A DNA stretch of 64,000 nt from Sphingorhabdus wooponensis (GTDB lineage Bacteria; Pseudomonadota; Alphaproteobacteria; Sphingomonadales; Sphingomonadaceae). Positions 1 through 8,691 of this stretch are shown in pieces. The notes below the pieces were generated by a model. It did not search any database and was not told the DNA's origin. It saw only the letters and a list, made by a program, of their open reading frames with translations. Position 1 is the first letter of the stretch. Each line of letters starts with the position of its first letter. The stretch lies in NCBI RefSeq assembly GCF_003933235.1, contig NZ_RWJI01000001.1:1246001-1310000 (forward strand), read 5' to 3'. The position numbers were made by a program, and so were the translations under genes.

Positions 1-157
1 TATCGGCCGTAAGAAGGGTCATGGCTTGCTGGGTGCAGGCATTGGTCTGGTGGCCACGCGGATAGCGACGCGTTCGATTCCAGGCCTATTGCTGGTCGGC
101 GGCGCAATTGCGGCCAAAACCATTTATGACAAAAGCAAAGAGCGTAAGGACGCCTAA
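1..157 (+). CDS. C-terminal end of a small hypothetical membrane-associated protein (5' truncated)
   Basis: An open frame enters from the left edge (first full codon at base 2) and stops with TAA at 155-157, giving 51 visible residues. The visible part is a Gly/Ala/Leu-rich stretch (KGHGLLGAGIGLVATRIATR, then PGLLLVGGAIAAK) followed by a charged tail ending in KSKERKDA. The glycine-rich hydrophobic stretch could be one or two membrane segments. I recognise the style of a small conserved sphingomonad protein but no function. Coding status rests on its uninterrupted frame and on gmk following 69 bases later on the same strand. Confidence 0.6.
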   Translation, partial: IGRKKGHGLLGAGIGLVATRIATRSIPGLLLVGGAIAAKTIYDKSKERKDA

Positions 158-226
158 GCTGCTTTCGTCCACCACGGACTACGCTTCCCTCTTGACGCCG
201 CCCTGCCCTTTCGCGCAGTAGCGGCT

Positions 227-880
227 ATGGCCCATACTGACCCACATAAGCCGCATGAATTGGAGCGCCGCGGTCTCCTCTTCGTCCTTTCGTCGCCCTC
301 CGGTGCTGGCAAATCCACACTTTCGCGCATGTTGCTTGATGCGGACGACAAAATCGCTTTATCGGTCTCCTACACAACCCGCCCTCCTCGACCTGGCGAG
401 ATTGAAGGTGTGCATTATCATTTCACCGATGTCGCAACATTCAAACAAATGGCGGCTGACGGTGAATTTCTGGAATGGGCGCATGTCTTTGGCAACCGTT
501 ATGGCACGCCCAAAGGCCCTGTGGAGGAAAAGCTTGCAGCGGGATGCGATGTTCTGTTCGATATCGACTGGCAAGGTGCGCAGCAATTATATCAAGAGGC
601 TGGCCCCGACGTCGTTCGCGTCTTCATCTTGCCGCCATCGATTGACGAGCTGGAGCGCCGATTATTCAGCCGCGCGCAGGACAGCGAAACCGTCATTTCC
701 GACCGCATGAGCCGTGCAAAGGCCGAAATCGGGCACTGGGATGGCTATGACTATGTGCTCATCAACGATGACGTGCAGGCCTGTTTTGAAAAAGTGCGGC
801 AAATACTCGCCGCCGAACGCATGAAAAGGCGGCGGCAAAAGGGCCTTATCGGTTTCGTGCGCGATCTCGCGGCGTCTTAG
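227..880 (+). CDS. gmk: Guanylate kinase
   Basis: Phosphorylates GMP to GDP with ATP in the cytoplasm, a step in purine salvage and dGTP/GTP supply. The 217-residue protein has the P-loop SGAGKS near residues 25-30 preceded by the beta strand GLLFVLSSPS. The GMP-binding region follows (SVSYTTRPPRPGE, then GVHYHF and EFLEWAHVFGN), and then the lid (RLFSRAQDSE...RMSRAKAEI). Length is typical of bacterial Gmk. The first eleven residues are poorly conserved in the family, so a slightly later start cannot be excluded. It ends 21 bases before the convergent DUF3429 gene. Family assignment is secure. Confidence 0.97.
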   Translation: MAHTDPHKPHELERRGLLFVLSSPSGAGKSTLSRMLLDADDKIALSVSYTTRPPRPGEIEGVHYHFTDVATFKQMAADGEFLEWAHVFGNRYGTPKGPVEEKLAAGCDVLFDIDWQGAQQLYQEAGPDVVRVFILPPSIDELERRLFSRAQDSETVISDRMSRAKAEIGHWDGYDYVLINDDVQACFEKVRQILAAERMKRRRQKGLIGFVRDLAAS

Positions 881-901
881 GGTCGCCACTTAAGCCACAA
901 C

Positions 902-1378
902 TTAAGCCAATCCCGCGAGCAACAGGGTCAATCCGCCCAGTCCAAGCGACAAATGCCAGCGCAGCTTCATCCAGCCCACAGGCAAGGCACAATGTGCGCC
1001 GAGCCAGCGATCCCCCAAGGGCGATAGCAGCAGGAAAAACCCAAGCCACGCCAAAGACGGGCCGGGCCAACTCAGTCCCCAAATCCACGGCACATAAGTT
1101 GCCAGCGCCAACAGGCTGGGCGCAACGGCCAGCGCGAATATGCCATTAGCCGACGCATCATCTGTGCGGGTGGTCATGCCCAGCGCCCACCACATGCCGC
1201 CGATAAAGCTGAAAATAAATGCGGCATAGCCATATGCCAAGGCAAGGCCAGTCCATTGATATTCGGAACCCGATAGCACCATCGCAGCGGCAATGACCTG
1301 CGGCAATAATCCGGCATAGCCCGCGATAAAGGCGGCCTTTGGAATGGGGCGTAGAGTGAAAGTTGCGCTGTCGGTCAT
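902..1378 (-). CDS. DUF3429 family integral membrane protein
   Basis: A 158-residue, strongly hydrophobic protein with about five predicted membrane helices (first near residues 14-37, last near 140-157). The opening PIPKAAFIAGYAGLLPQ and the internal FSFIGGMWWALGM are the pattern I associate with DUF3429, a family of small inner-membrane proteins of unknown function that in some sphingomonads sits near ubiquinone or membrane genes. It is separated by 66 bases, holding a terminator hairpin, from the ATP12 gene upstream on the same strand, so it probably has its own promoter or depends on read-through. No catalytic motif is visible. Confidence 0.75.
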   Translation of the reverse strand: MTDSATFTLRPIPKAAFIAGYAGLLPQVIAAAMVLSGSEYQWTGLALAYGYAAFIFSFIGGMWWALGMTTRTDDASANGIFALAVAPSLLALATYVPWIWGLSWPGPSLAWLGFFLLLSPLGDRWLGAHCALPVGWMKLRWHLSLGLGGLTLLLAGLA

Positions 1379-1418
1379 GGCTTTTTCCTTGGATGCACCA
1401 CATGCTTACACGCTGCAC

Positions 1419-1441
1419 AAAACCCCCGTGAGATGGGTTTT
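1419..1441 (-). terminator. Intrinsic terminator closing the crcB-ATP12 operon
   Basis: Seven-base stem AAAACCC / GGGTTTT with a nine-base loop. Read on the minus strand it follows the ATP12 stop codon by four bases and ends in TTTT, as an intrinsic terminator should. The symmetric A and T runs make it possible in both directions, but no plus-strand gene ends here. Confidence 0.65.
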
Positions 1442-1444
1442 CAC

Positions 1445-2146
1445 CTATGTTCCGGGTGTCAGCAGGTCGAGAAAGCGTGCGGCCGCCATAAATTCGCCTT
1501 CGCGGTCACTCCGGTTTTTTTGCGCCCAATGGTCGGCGCCCCATAATTCTTCCTGCCAAAGCTCGTCCAAGCACGCGGCTTTCCATATGTCTTCAGGCGT
1601 GCCTGCGCGCTCAATCACCGCCAAGGTTGCAACAAGCGACCCCGACAAATGCGCAAGCTTCGCCATCGCTGCCAGCTCAAATGCCCCGCGTGCCGCAACT
1701 GCTCCGCGCAATATCTCCAGCGTTGCGGCAGATTGCGGCTGGTGCATGATGCCTTCAACAATCACAAAGCTGATGTCATAGCGCCCTTGCGCCCAATGTA
1801 GCCAAGGGTCCCAAATCTCGGCCTGCCGATCGGCCAAAGCCTCACCTGCCGCCGCGCGATAACAAAAAAGATCCGTTTCACCATAAGCGGCAATGGCGGC
1901 GGCAAAACCAGCATGATCCGGCGCGATCCGGTCAATGGCGGCATTGGCAAAGCCCGTCACGGGCATCAATGCGGGGTTCAGCGTTTTTTCCACTGCTTCC
2001 CACTCGGCCACGACAGCATCCGCCATTTTCTGCGTCGGCAGCGCAAGTGCATTGCCCGTGGGTGTCTTTACCGGTCGCCCGTCGAGCCGGACCGCTTGGC
2101 CCGATGGCGTGGGTTCAAGCGTAACCTCTTTCCAAAAACGCCTCAT
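1445..2146 (-). CDS. ATP12-family F1-ATPase assembly chaperone
   Basis: The 233-residue sequence matches the ATP12 family, which in mitochondria and alphaproteobacteria binds the F1 alpha subunit during ATP synthase assembly. Seen directly: the N-terminal RRFWKEVTLE and VRLDGRPVKTPTG, typical of the N-domain; then WEAVEKTLNPALMPVTGFANAAID and the helical C-domain with FCYRA, WDPWLHW and FELAAMAKLAHLSGSLV. Length fits bacterial members. It is the last gene of a six-gene minus-strand operon, overlapping the preceding small membrane-protein gene by four bases (ATGA). ATP synthase genes are not in this window, so the function is assigned from family alone. Confidence 0.88.
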   Translation of the reverse strand: MRRFWKEVTLEPTPSGQAVRLDGRPVKTPTGNALALPTQKMADAVVAEWEAVEKTLNPALMPVTGFANAAIDRIAPDHAGFAAAIAAYGETDLFCYRAAAGEALADRQAEIWDPWLHWAQGRYDISFVIVEGIMHQPQSAATLEILRGAVAARGAFELAAMAKLAHLSGSLVATLAVIERAGTPEDIWKAACLDELWQEELWGADHWAQKNRSDREGEFMAAARFLDLLTPGT

Positions 2147-2382
2147 TGATCCGGCTTACTTTTCCATCTTTTGGAGAGGAATACAGGCACCAAAAGAAAA
2201 TTGAGCATCCCGACGGCAAACAACAGATAGCCTGCTGCCTTGGGAATTCCAAACGCCTCCCGCGCGATAGCTGCAAGGCCAACCACCAACATGATTGCGC
2301 CCGTAATCCGGCACAGATTGATCACCAAAAAGCGATATTGCGCCTGCATTTCTGCGCGGGCCTTGTCATCCATTGGCGTCAT
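2143..2382 (-). CDS. Small membrane protein, two transmembrane segments, unknown function
   Basis: 79 residues: a short charged N-terminus (DDKARAEMQAQYRF), a hydrophobic helix around residues 19-42, a second around 50-70, and a basic tail ending KRWKSKPDQ. I do not recognise a named family. That it is real is supported by four-base overlaps at both ends: its ATG overlaps the stop of the HAD phosphatase gene and its stop overlaps the start of ATP12. An internal ATG at codon 4 is an alternative start, but the overlap favours the first. Confidence 0.7.
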   Translation of the reverse strand: MTPMDDKARAEMQAQYRFLVINLCRITGAIMLVVGLAAIAREAFGIPKAAGYLLFAVGMLNFLLVPVFLSKRWKSKPDQ

Positions 2383-3041
2383 GCAAAATCCTTTAGATAG
2401 GCCTTCAGATCATCCATGTTTTCGGCGATATAGTCTGCGCCTGCTGCGCGCAACTCTGCAACGCTGTGATAGCCCCAATTGACGCCCACCGTTCGCGTTC
2501 CGGCAGCGCGGCCCATATGAATGTCATATACCGTATCACCGATAACCACCGCATCGCTGGCGTCCGCACCGGCGTCGGCCAATGCCTGATACACCATTGA
2601 CGGGTGCGGCTTGGACGGGTGACGGTCGGCGGTTTGCAGCGTCACAAACAGGCCCTTAATCGCATGATGGTCCAGACAGCGGATCAACCCGCGATCCGAT
2701 TTGCCTGTCGCCACACCCAGTAACCATCCGCTTTCATCCAATTTCGACAATAAGGCCGCCATACCATCATAAAGCGGTTCATCAACGAGGCCATTGTTGC
2801 GCAATGTCATGAACGCCGCACGATAATGTTCGGCCAAATCATCATGGGTTTTGGCATCGGCATGGGGCAACAACACCCGCATCGATTCCACCAAAGACAG
2901 GCCAACCACGCGCCGTATATCATGCCGCAGCGGTGGTGGATGCCCCGCGCCTTCAAACGCATGCTCCATCGCCATGCAAATATTGGCTTGGCTATCAACC
3001 AAAGTCCCGTCGCAATCAAATATGGCCAACTTCACCGTCAC
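2379..3041 (-). CDS. HAD-superfamily hydrolase, phosphoglycolate phosphatase-like
   Basis: 220-residue HAD subfamily IA phosphatase. Motif I is DCDGTLVDS near residues 9-17 with the two catalytic aspartates. A helical cap follows (residues about 20-85), then motif II (GVATGKS), the motif III lysine in the HPSKPHP segment, and motif IV VIGDTVYDIHMG with acidic metal ligands. The closest functional class by pattern is Gph-type phosphoglycolate phosphatase, which clears 2-phosphoglycolate from DNA repair or oxygenase side reactions, but HAD substrate specificity cannot be read from motifs. It is translationally coupled on both sides by ATGA overlaps, in an operon with a pseudouridine synthase and a PaiB-like protein. 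Confidence 0.85.
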   Translation of the reverse strand: MTVKLAIFDCDGTLVDSQANICMAMEHAFEGAGHPPPLRHDIRRVVGLSLVESMRVLLPHADAKTHDDLAEHYRAAFMTLRNNGLVDEPLYDGMAALLSKLDESGWLLGVATGKSDRGLIRCLDHHAIKGLFVTLQTADRHPSKPHPSMVYQALADAGADASDAVVIGDTVYDIHMGRAAGTRTVGVNWGYHSVAELRAAGADYIAENMDDLKAYLKDFA

Positions 3042-3637
3042 GGCAGACGGCGCATCATATCAGCGATATCGCGCTTACCCGCCTGCTCGGCACCATCGGC
3101 CGCGGCGTTGCGTGCTGTGTCGGGTTTATTTTGCCCTAATTTGCGCGTGCCGCGCCACGCGGTGATGTCCATATGAAAACCCAATATGCCCCGAAGCATT
3201 TTTTCAAAATACCCATCGGCCATTTTCGACCGATCCCAAAGCGGCTTTGGCGCCAATTTCGCTTCCTGAAATAGGCTCAGCGCATCGGATTGGGCGATGA
3301 GTTCGTCCTGCGTCATTTGGCGCATGTTACCTTGCATCTCTATGGCGCAATAGTTCCAAGTGGGCACTTGATTATCCATGCCATACCAATCTGGGCTGAT
3401 ATAACCGTCCGGACCGTTGACAACAAACAAGGCTTCCGCGCCATCCAGATATTGGGTCATCGCGTTGTTGCGCGCGATATGAAAACCAATGCGGTTTTCT
3501 GCCAAGAAAACGAACGGCAAATGGGCAACGCGCGGGCCCTGCGGGGTGGCCATAAAAAGCGTGCCAAAGCCTATATCCTGCGCAAAAGCACGCAGCGCCT
3601 CAGTATCATCCCAAGCAAAGGCGGCGTTGGGGTGCAT
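3038..3637 (-). CDS. PaiB-family FMN-binding protein
   Basis: 199 residues with the split-barrel flavin-binding fold of the PaiB family (named from the Bacillus protease-synthase regulator). Visible family features are MHPNAAFAWDDTEAL at the N-terminus, the barrel segment VAHLPFVFL, a central SPDWYGMDNQVPTWNY block and the C-terminal GFHMDITAWRGTRKLGQNKP. The GTRKLGQNK stretch is a recurrent signature. Members are annotated as negative regulators but have no DNA-binding domain. Here a role in flavin-dependent chemistry is equally plausible. The gene overlaps the pseudouridine synthase stop by one base (TAATG) and the HAD gene by four. Confidence 0.85.
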   Translation of the reverse strand: MHPNAAFAWDDTEALRAFAQDIGFGTLFMATPQGPRVAHLPFVFLAENRIGFHIARNNAMTQYLDGAEALFVVNGPDGYISPDWYGMDNQVPTWNYCAIEMQGNMRQMTQDELIAQSDALSLFQEAKLAPKPLWDRSKMADGYFEKMLRGILGFHMDITAWRGTRKLGQNKPDTARNAAADGAEQAGKRDIADMMRRLP

Positions 3638-4890
3638 TAAGCCTTCGTCCTTGGTGCAACTTTCTTCTTCACAGGTGCCCTCTTTGCTGGCGCTTTACCC
3701 GCCACGGCTTTCTTGATCACAGGCTTTTTCGCCGCGATTTTCTTACCGGCGGCCATTTGGCTGCGTTTGTTATCCTTGGGCTTGTCGGACACCGAACCAC
3801 GCGAACGGCGTTCGCCCTTGCGTTCTTTACGGGCCGATTTGGCGATATTGGCCGCAACGCGTTTCTTGCCTTCGGCGGTTTCGCTGAATTTGGGTGCGTC
3901 AAGCACTAAGGCATCGCCCATTTCAATGTCGAAGCCCAAATCGTCAAAGCTGGCCGCCATATGCGGCGGCAGGTCGGCGCGGACGTCGATTTGATGGCCC
4001 GACGGGTGGTCAATGCGGATGCGGCGGGCGTGCAAATGCATCTTACGGCTGATCGTGCCTGTCAAAAACGCGTCCTTGCCGCCATATTTGCCGTCACCGA
4101 CAATCGGGTGGCCGATTGCGGCCATATGTACACGCAGCTGATGGGTGCGGCCTGTATAAGGCTGCAATTCGACCCATGCGGTTGCATTGCCTGCGCGTTC
4201 AACAATACGATAGCGGGTGCGCGCGGATTGCCCGTCTTTTTCATCGACATGCATTTTTTCGCCGCCGCTACCCGGTTGCTTACCGATTGGCAGGTCAATG
4301 AAACCATCGGCAATATCGGGCACGCCCACGACCAAGGCCCAATATACTTTGCGCGCGGTGCGCGATGAAAATGCCTTGGCAAAATGCCCTGCCGAACGCG
4401 ATGTCCGCGCCAGCAACAGCGCGCCCGATGTATCCTTGTCCAATCGGTGGACAAGCTTTGGCCGGTTATCAAGCTCAAAGCCCAAGGCATCCAGCAAGCC
4501 GTCGACATGGTTCTCGGTCTTGGTTCCGCCCTGCGTTGCCAACCCTGCTGGCTTGTTGATCACCAAGGCCGCATCATCCTTATGGATGACCATGCTCAGC
4601 GCGAATTCCATTTCGTCTTCAGTCAAATCGCGACGCTTACGTAACGGCCGCGCGCTGGAGGATGCAGAGGTATCCGCAGGTGGAACACGCAATGTCTGGC
4701 CGCTCAGCAACCGATCGCCCGGCGTCGCGCGCTTACCATCGACGCGTAATTGCCCCGTGCGCGCCCAACGCGACACGATGTTGAACGACGCGTCGGGCAA
4801 ATGCCGCTTGAACCAACGGTCCAACCGTATGCCATCATCATCGGGGGCCACGACAAATTGCCGTATGCCTTTTTCGTCATTCTTACTCAT
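3637..4890 (-). CDS. RluA-family 23S rRNA pseudouridine synthase with lysine-rich tail
   Basis: Isomerises uridine to pseudouridine in RNA, probably large-subunit rRNA as in RluC/RluD. The start is set at 4890 because its ATG overlaps the crcB stop (ATGA) and the protein then begins MSKNDEKGIRQFVVAPDDDG followed at once by an S4-like RNA-binding domain (RLDRWFKRHLPDASFN, about residues 20-85). The catalytic motif is HRLDKDTSGALLLART with the essential aspartate, followed by GRTHQLRVHMAAIGHPIVGD. The last 45 or so residues are a repetitive Lys/Ala/Pro tail (KKIAAKKPVIKK and similar), typical of alphaproteobacterial RNA-binding proteins. An upstream extension to 5172 exists in frame but lies entirely inside crcB and looks non-coding. 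Confidence 0.9.
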   Translation of the reverse strand: MSKNDEKGIRQFVVAPDDDGIRLDRWFKRHLPDASFNIVSRWARTGQLRVDGKRATPGDRLLSGQTLRVPPADTSASSSARPLRKRRDLTEDEMEFALSMVIHKDDAALVINKPAGLATQGGTKTENHVDGLLDALGFELDNRPKLVHRLDKDTSGALLLARTSRSAGHFAKAFSSRTARKVYWALVVGVPDIADGFIDLPIGKQPGSGGEKMHVDEKDGQSARTRYRIVERAGNATAWVELQPYTGRTHQLRVHMAAIGHPIVGDGKYGGKDAFLTGTISRKMHLHARRIRIDHPSGHQIDVRADLPPHMAASFDDLGFDIEMGDALVLDAPKFSETAEGKKRVAANIAKSARKERKGERRSRGSVSDKPKDNKRSQMAAGKKIAAKKPVIKKAVAGKAPAKRAPVKKKVAPRTKA

Positions 4891-5264
4891 GCCCAAATTG
4901 CCTTTGCTATCGCCATCCCGGCGAACACAGCGCCAAGCGCCAATAAGATCGACGCGAGCGCATAGAGGGCCGCCATGCCCATCTGCCCGCGTTGCACCAT
5001 CTGCGCCATTTCCAATGAAAAGGCACTGAAGGTCGTAAACCCGCCCAAAACGCCCACACCCAGAAACAAACGCAACGGTTCCGCCGCATTGTCCCCACGC
5101 AGCAACCATAATGCCAACATGCCCATGCACAGCCCGCCAACAACATTTGCGACAAAGGTCGGCCATGGCCAACCAGCCGCGCCGACTGGCAAAGCGCGAG
5201 ACAGGCCATAACGCAAGGCTGCGCCCACAGCTCCGCCCGACATGACAAGGATGATGGGGTTCAT
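4887..5264 (-). CDS. crcB: Fluoride channel/exporter CrcB (Fluc)
   Basis: 125-residue membrane protein that exports fluoride as a dual-topology dimer. Four hydrophobic segments are visible. Family residues are GGAVGAALRYGLS near the N-terminus, the TFVANVVGG segment with its conserved Asn, and GGFTTFSAFSLE, the Phe/Thr/Ser-rich fluoride track. It heads the minus-strand operon and is coupled by ATGA to the pseudouridine synthase. The 176 bases upstream do not show a convincing fluoride riboswitch core, so control by fluoride is not supported by what I see. Confidence 0.93.
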   Translation of the reverse strand: MNPIILVMSGGAVGAALRYGLSRALPVGAAGWPWPTFVANVVGGLCMGMLALWLLRGDNAAEPLRLFLGVGVLGGFTTFSAFSLEMAQMVQRGQMGMAALYALASILLALGAVFAGMAIAKAIWA

Positions 5265-5440
5265 GCCTGCGCTTTAGCGGCGGTGAATGTTAAAAGCCAG
5301 CCAAAGCAAACGGGCGGGCGTCAACCTAAACAAGGCCAACGGAATCCATCACGCCTCGCCGACGCAGAGGAAACATGATAAGCACCTTTCTCCGCGCGCA
5401 CGCCACCCTGCCGCGCCATAAGATGTTCTAAGGAAAATGC

Positions 5441-5626
5441 ATGATCCCCTTTGTCAATATGACTGACGCGCGCGGCCAAAAAATCTCGGTCAATCCTGAA
5501 ATCGTGCAATTTGTCCGCGCAGCCGACAATGCGGATGATGAATGCTTGATCGTATTTGGAAAGGATCAGCTGCTCCGCGTGCGCGGCAGCCTCGATGAAG
5601 TCACCAACGCCTTACGCCACGGCTAA
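5441..5626 (+). CDS. Small FlbD-like protein
   Basis: 61 residues beginning MIPFVNMTDARGQKISVNPE and continuing IVQFVRAADNADDECLIVFG, then LLRVRGSLDEVTNALRHG. The layout (short strand, polar turn, NPE-x-V, alternating hydrophobics, an RVRGSLDEV helix) resembles the FlbD family of 55-70 residue proteins, although no flagellar gene is nearby, so the role is unknown. A Shine-Dalgarno TAAGGAAAA ends about five bases before the ATG, which supports coding. It lies 176 bases from the divergent crcB operon. Confidence 0.6.
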   Translation: MIPFVNMTDARGQKISVNPEIVQFVRAADNADDECLIVFGKDQLLRVRGSLDEVTNALRHG

Positions 5627-5766
5627 TCGCGGGACGCACCCGTGCGCCACGAACCCGCCTTTGGTTGGTTCGGACGCGATACGTAAATATCTGGAATTTA
5701 GTAAGAAGGTTATCCTGCGCGATTTTCATCGGAAACGACCGTCGCCCTAGCCACACACATCGCGTC

Positions 5767-5787
5767 ACCCTGAACTTGTTTCAGGGT
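5767..5787. repeat. REP-like hairpin repeat common in sphingomonads
   Basis: ACCCTGAA-CTTGT-TTCAGGGT: a perfect eight-base stem with a five-base loop. From memory, this sequence and its CGTCA-flanked form recur many times in intergenic regions of sphingomonad and related genomes. I see only this copy in the window. It could act as a stem-loop in RNA or be a remnant of a small mobile repeat. Confidence 0.6.
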
Positions 5788-5926
5788 CTTAATTCGTTTC
5801 CCACTTCTTTTTATGCTTCATCCCCCCCCCTCGCGCCCAAGCAATTTTACCCTGCCCCACCTTGCACCCCCACCCCATAAGCGCTAAGGCGCGGCCAGCA
5901 AACGAATCTCCCGCTTTTACGCTGGT

Positions 5927-5955
5927 TTGACGCGCGTTTATTGGCCGCAGATAGC
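5927..5955 (+). promoter_or_regulatory. Possible sigma70-type promoter for acnA
   Basis: TTGACG at 5927-5932, a 17-base spacer, then GATAGC at 5950-5955, leaving a leader of about 55 bases before the acnA start. The -35 is good and the -10 weak (3 of 6), so this is a tentative call. Confidence 0.35.
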
Positions 5956-6015
5956 GGCAACCGTGTTGTCTTCCCCATCCGGCCAAAAGCCCAACGCTCG
6001 AAGGGGTAAATACCA

Positions 6016-8691
6016 ATGACCGCAATCGGATTAGACAGCCTGCAAACCCGTTCCACCTTGACCGCTGGCGGCAAGACGGTGGATTATTTTTCGATCAAAA
6101 AAGTATCGGAGAAATTGGGCGATGTGTCGCGTCTGCCTTTTTCGATGAAGGTATTGCTCGAAAACCTGCTCCGTTTTGAAGATGGCGGCTTTACCGTTTC
6201 GGTGGAGGATGTGCAGGCGTTGATCGATTGGCAGAAGGACGCCAAATCGAACCGCGAAATTCAATATCGCCCTGCCCGCGTCTTGTTGCAGGATTTCACC
6301 GGCGTGCCATGCGTGGTCGATCTCGCCGCAATGCGCGATGCCATGACCGCGTTGAAGGCGGACCCATCGAAGATTAACCCGCTCGTGCCTGTGCATTTGG
6401 TCATTGACCACAGCGTCATGGTCGATGAATTCGGCCACCCCAAGGCGGCGGAACAGAATGTTGAAATCGAATATCAACGCAATGCAGAGCGTTATGATTT
6501 CCTGAAATGGGGTTCCAAGTCGCTGAATAATTTCAAGGCGGTTCCTCCCGGCACCGGCATTTGCCATCAGGTCAATCTGGAGCATATTGCACAAGCCGTT
6601 TGGACCAGCATAGGTGAAGATGGCGCGACGATTGCGTATCCCGACACATGCGTGGGTACAGACAGCCACACGACGATGATCAACGGCCTTGGCGTGCTTG
6701 GTTGGGGCGTTGGCGGGATTGAGGCTGAGGCCGCGATGTTGGGGCAGCCAGTGTCCATGCTGATCCCTGAGGTCGTTGGCTTCAAGCTGACCGGTGCATT
6801 GGCCGAGGGCGTGACCGCAACCGACCTTGTGTTGACCGCAACGCAAATGCTGCGCGCCAAAGGCGTGGTTGGCCGCTTTGTCGAATATTATGGCCCTGGC
6901 CTTGCCTCGCTTAGCCTTGCCGACCGCGCGACCTTGGCCAATATGGCGCCCGAATATGGCGCGACCTGTGGCTTCTTTGGCATTGATGAAAAGACCATCG
7001 AATATCTGCGTCTGACCGGCCGTGCGGAGGACCAGATTGCACTGGTCGAGGCCTATGCCAAGGAACAGGGCCTATGGGCCTATGCCGATATGGCCGACCC
7101 GATTTTCACAGACACGTTGGAATTGGATATGGGCAGCGTTGTCCCATCGCTTGCTGGTCCAAAGCGCCCGCAGGACAAGGTTGTCCTTACGCAAGTTGAC
7201 AATGTGTTCAACGACGATCTGATCAATGTCTACAAGCATGATAGCGCCAAGCGCGTCGCGGTTGAGGGCAAGACACATGATATTGGCGACGGCGATGTCG
7301 TGATTGCGGCGATCACGAGCTGCACCAACACATCGAACCCGAGCGTCTTGGTTGCCGCCGGATTGGTGGCGCGTAAGGCCAATGCCTTTGGCTTGCGTCC
7401 GAAGCCATGGGTGAAGACCTCGCTCGCACCTGGAAGCCAAGTTGTGACCGATTATCTTGATCGTGCCGGATTGACGGCAGATCTGGACGCGGTCGGCTTT
7501 AACTTGGTCGGCTATGGCTGCACGACCTGCATCGGTAACTCCGGTCCATTGGCCGAGCCAATTTCAGCAGCGATTAACGGCCATGACATTGTTGCCGCCT
7601 CGGTCATTTCGGGCAACCGCAACTTTGAAGGCCGCGTGTCCCCCGATGTGCGCGCAAACTTCTTGGCCTCACCGCCTTTGGTAGTGGCCTATGCGCTTAA
7701 GGGTACCGTGACCGAAGATTTCACAACGACGCCGATTGGCCAAGCGACCGACGGTACAGACGTCTATTTGCGCGACATCTGGCCAACCAACCAAGAAGTG
7801 CATGATGTCATGACCGCAAACATCGACCGTTCGATGTTCACCGCACGTTATGCCAAGGTCTATGAAGGCGATGCGCATTGGCAGAAGATTCAAGTCGAAG
7901 GTTCGGACACCTATACATGGCGCGCCGGATCGACCTATGTCGCCAACCCGCCCTATTTTGAAGGGATGAGCATGACGCCCGCACCGGTGATGGACATCAT
8001 CGAGGCAAAGCCGCTGGCGATTTTGGGTGATTCCATTACCACCGACCATATCTCGCCTGCCGGAAGCATCAAGGCCGACAGCCCTGCTGGTAAATTCCTG
8101 TTAGAGCATCAGGTCAGCAAGGCAGATTTTAACAGCTACGGCGCACGCCGCGGCCACCATGAAGTCATGATGCGCGGCACCTTCGCTAATATCCGCATTA
8201 AGAATGAAATGGTCCCCGGCATTGAAGGCGGCATGAGCAGCTATCAAGGCGAAGTCATGCCCATCTACGACGCCGCCATGAAGCATAAAGCCGACGGCAC
8301 GCCTTTGGTGGTTATCGCTGGTAAGGAATATGGCACCGGCTCTTCGCGCGATTGGGCGGCGAAGGGCACCAACCTGCTCGGCGTCCGCGCCGTCATCGTC
8401 GAAAGCTTCGAACGTATCCACCGTTCAAACTTAGTCGGCATGGGCGTATTGCCACTGCAATTCATGGACGGCGAAAGCCGCACAACCTTGGGCCTGACCG
8501 CGGATGATAGCTTCACGATCACCAGCGTTGGAAAGCTTCAGCCACGCCAGATGGTAACCGTTATGGTCACCCGCAAGGACGGATCAACGTTCAATTTCGA
8601 CACGCTCTGCCGCATCGACACCGCGAACGAAGTCGAATATTTCATGAACGGCGGCATTCTGCACTATGTGTTGCGGAAACTAGCGGCCTAA
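6016..8691 (+). CDS. acnA: Aconitate hydratase A
   Basis: Interconverts citrate and isocitrate in the TCA cycle using a [4Fe-4S] cluster. The protein has 891 residues, the usual length for the AcnA/IRP class. Cluster ligands are Cys436 (in [10 protein letters not shown]) and Cys502/Cys505 (in [12 protein letters not shown]). Other signatures are the [19 protein letters not shown] block and the C-terminal swivel domain with [13 protein letters not shown] and [15 protein letters not shown]. The first residues ([15 protein letters not shown]) fit the family start. It ends convergently with the CitE-like gene; the two stop codons overlap, leaving no room for a terminator between them. Confidence 0.97.
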   Translation: MTAIGLDSLQTRSTLTAGGKTVDYFSIKKVSEKLGDVSRLPFSMKVLLENLLRFEDGGFTVSVEDVQALIDWQKDAKSNREIQYRPARVLLQDFTGVPCVVDLAAMRDAMTALKADPSKINPLVPVHLVIDHSVMVDEFGHPKAAEQNVEIEYQRNAERYDFLKWGSKSLNNFKAVPPGTGICHQVNLEHIAQAVWTSIGEDGATIAYPDTCVGTDSHTTMINGLGVLGWGVGGIEAEAAMLGQPVSMLIPEVVGFKLTGALAEGVTATDLVLTATQMLRAKGVVGRFVEYYGPGLASLSLADRATLANMAPEYGATCGFFGIDEKTIEYLRLTGRAEDQIALVEAYAKEQGLWAYADMADPIFTDTLELDMGSVVPSLAGPKRPQDKVVLTQVDNVFNDDLINVYKHDSAKRVAVEGKTHDIGDGDVVIAAITSCTNTSNPSVLVAAGLVARKANAFGLRPKPWVKTSLAPGSQVVTDYLDRAGLTADLDAVGFNLVGYGCTTCIGNSGPLAEPISAAINGHDIVAASVISGNRNFEGRVSPDVRANFLASPPLVVAYALKGTVTEDFTTTPIGQATDGTDVYLRDIWPTNQEVHDVMTANIDRSMFTARYAKVYEGDAHWQKIQVEGSDTYTWRAGSTYVANPPYFEGMSMTPAPVMDIIEAKPLAILGDSITTDHISPAGSIKADSPAGKFLLEHQVSKADFNSYGARRGHHEVMMRGTFANIRIKNEMVPGIEGGMSSYQGEVMPIYDAAMKHKADGTPLVVIAGKEYGTGSSRDWAAKGTNLLGVRAVIVESFERIHRSNLVGMGVLPLQFMDGESRTTLGLTADDSFTITSVGKLQPRQMVTVMVTRKDGSTFNFDTLCRIDTANEVEYFMNGGILHYVLRKLAA

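Larger units (their letters stand above)
5627..6015. other. 389-base intergenic spacer upstream of acnA
   Basis: No supported gene. The spacer holds a palindromic repeat at 5767-5787, a run of nine C at 5822-5830, and a possible acnA promoter near 5927-5955. The base composition of the middle part (C-rich, then T-rich) differs from neighbouring genes. Confidence 0.6.

Noticed and set aside
888-909. Two copies of ACTTAAGCCA spaced 12 bases apart after gmk
   Set aside because: Too short and partly within a coding end; no reason to treat it as functional.
4891-5172. N-terminal extension of the pseudouridine synthase
   Set aside because: Lies wholly within crcB on the same strand, reads Cys/Arg/Trp-rich like an out-of-frame shadow, and the ATGA overlap gives a natural start at 4890.
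5265-5440. Fluoride riboswitch upstream of crcB
   Set aside because: Partial GATGG-like match on the minus strand, but the pseudoknot arms of the fluoride riboswitch could not be found.
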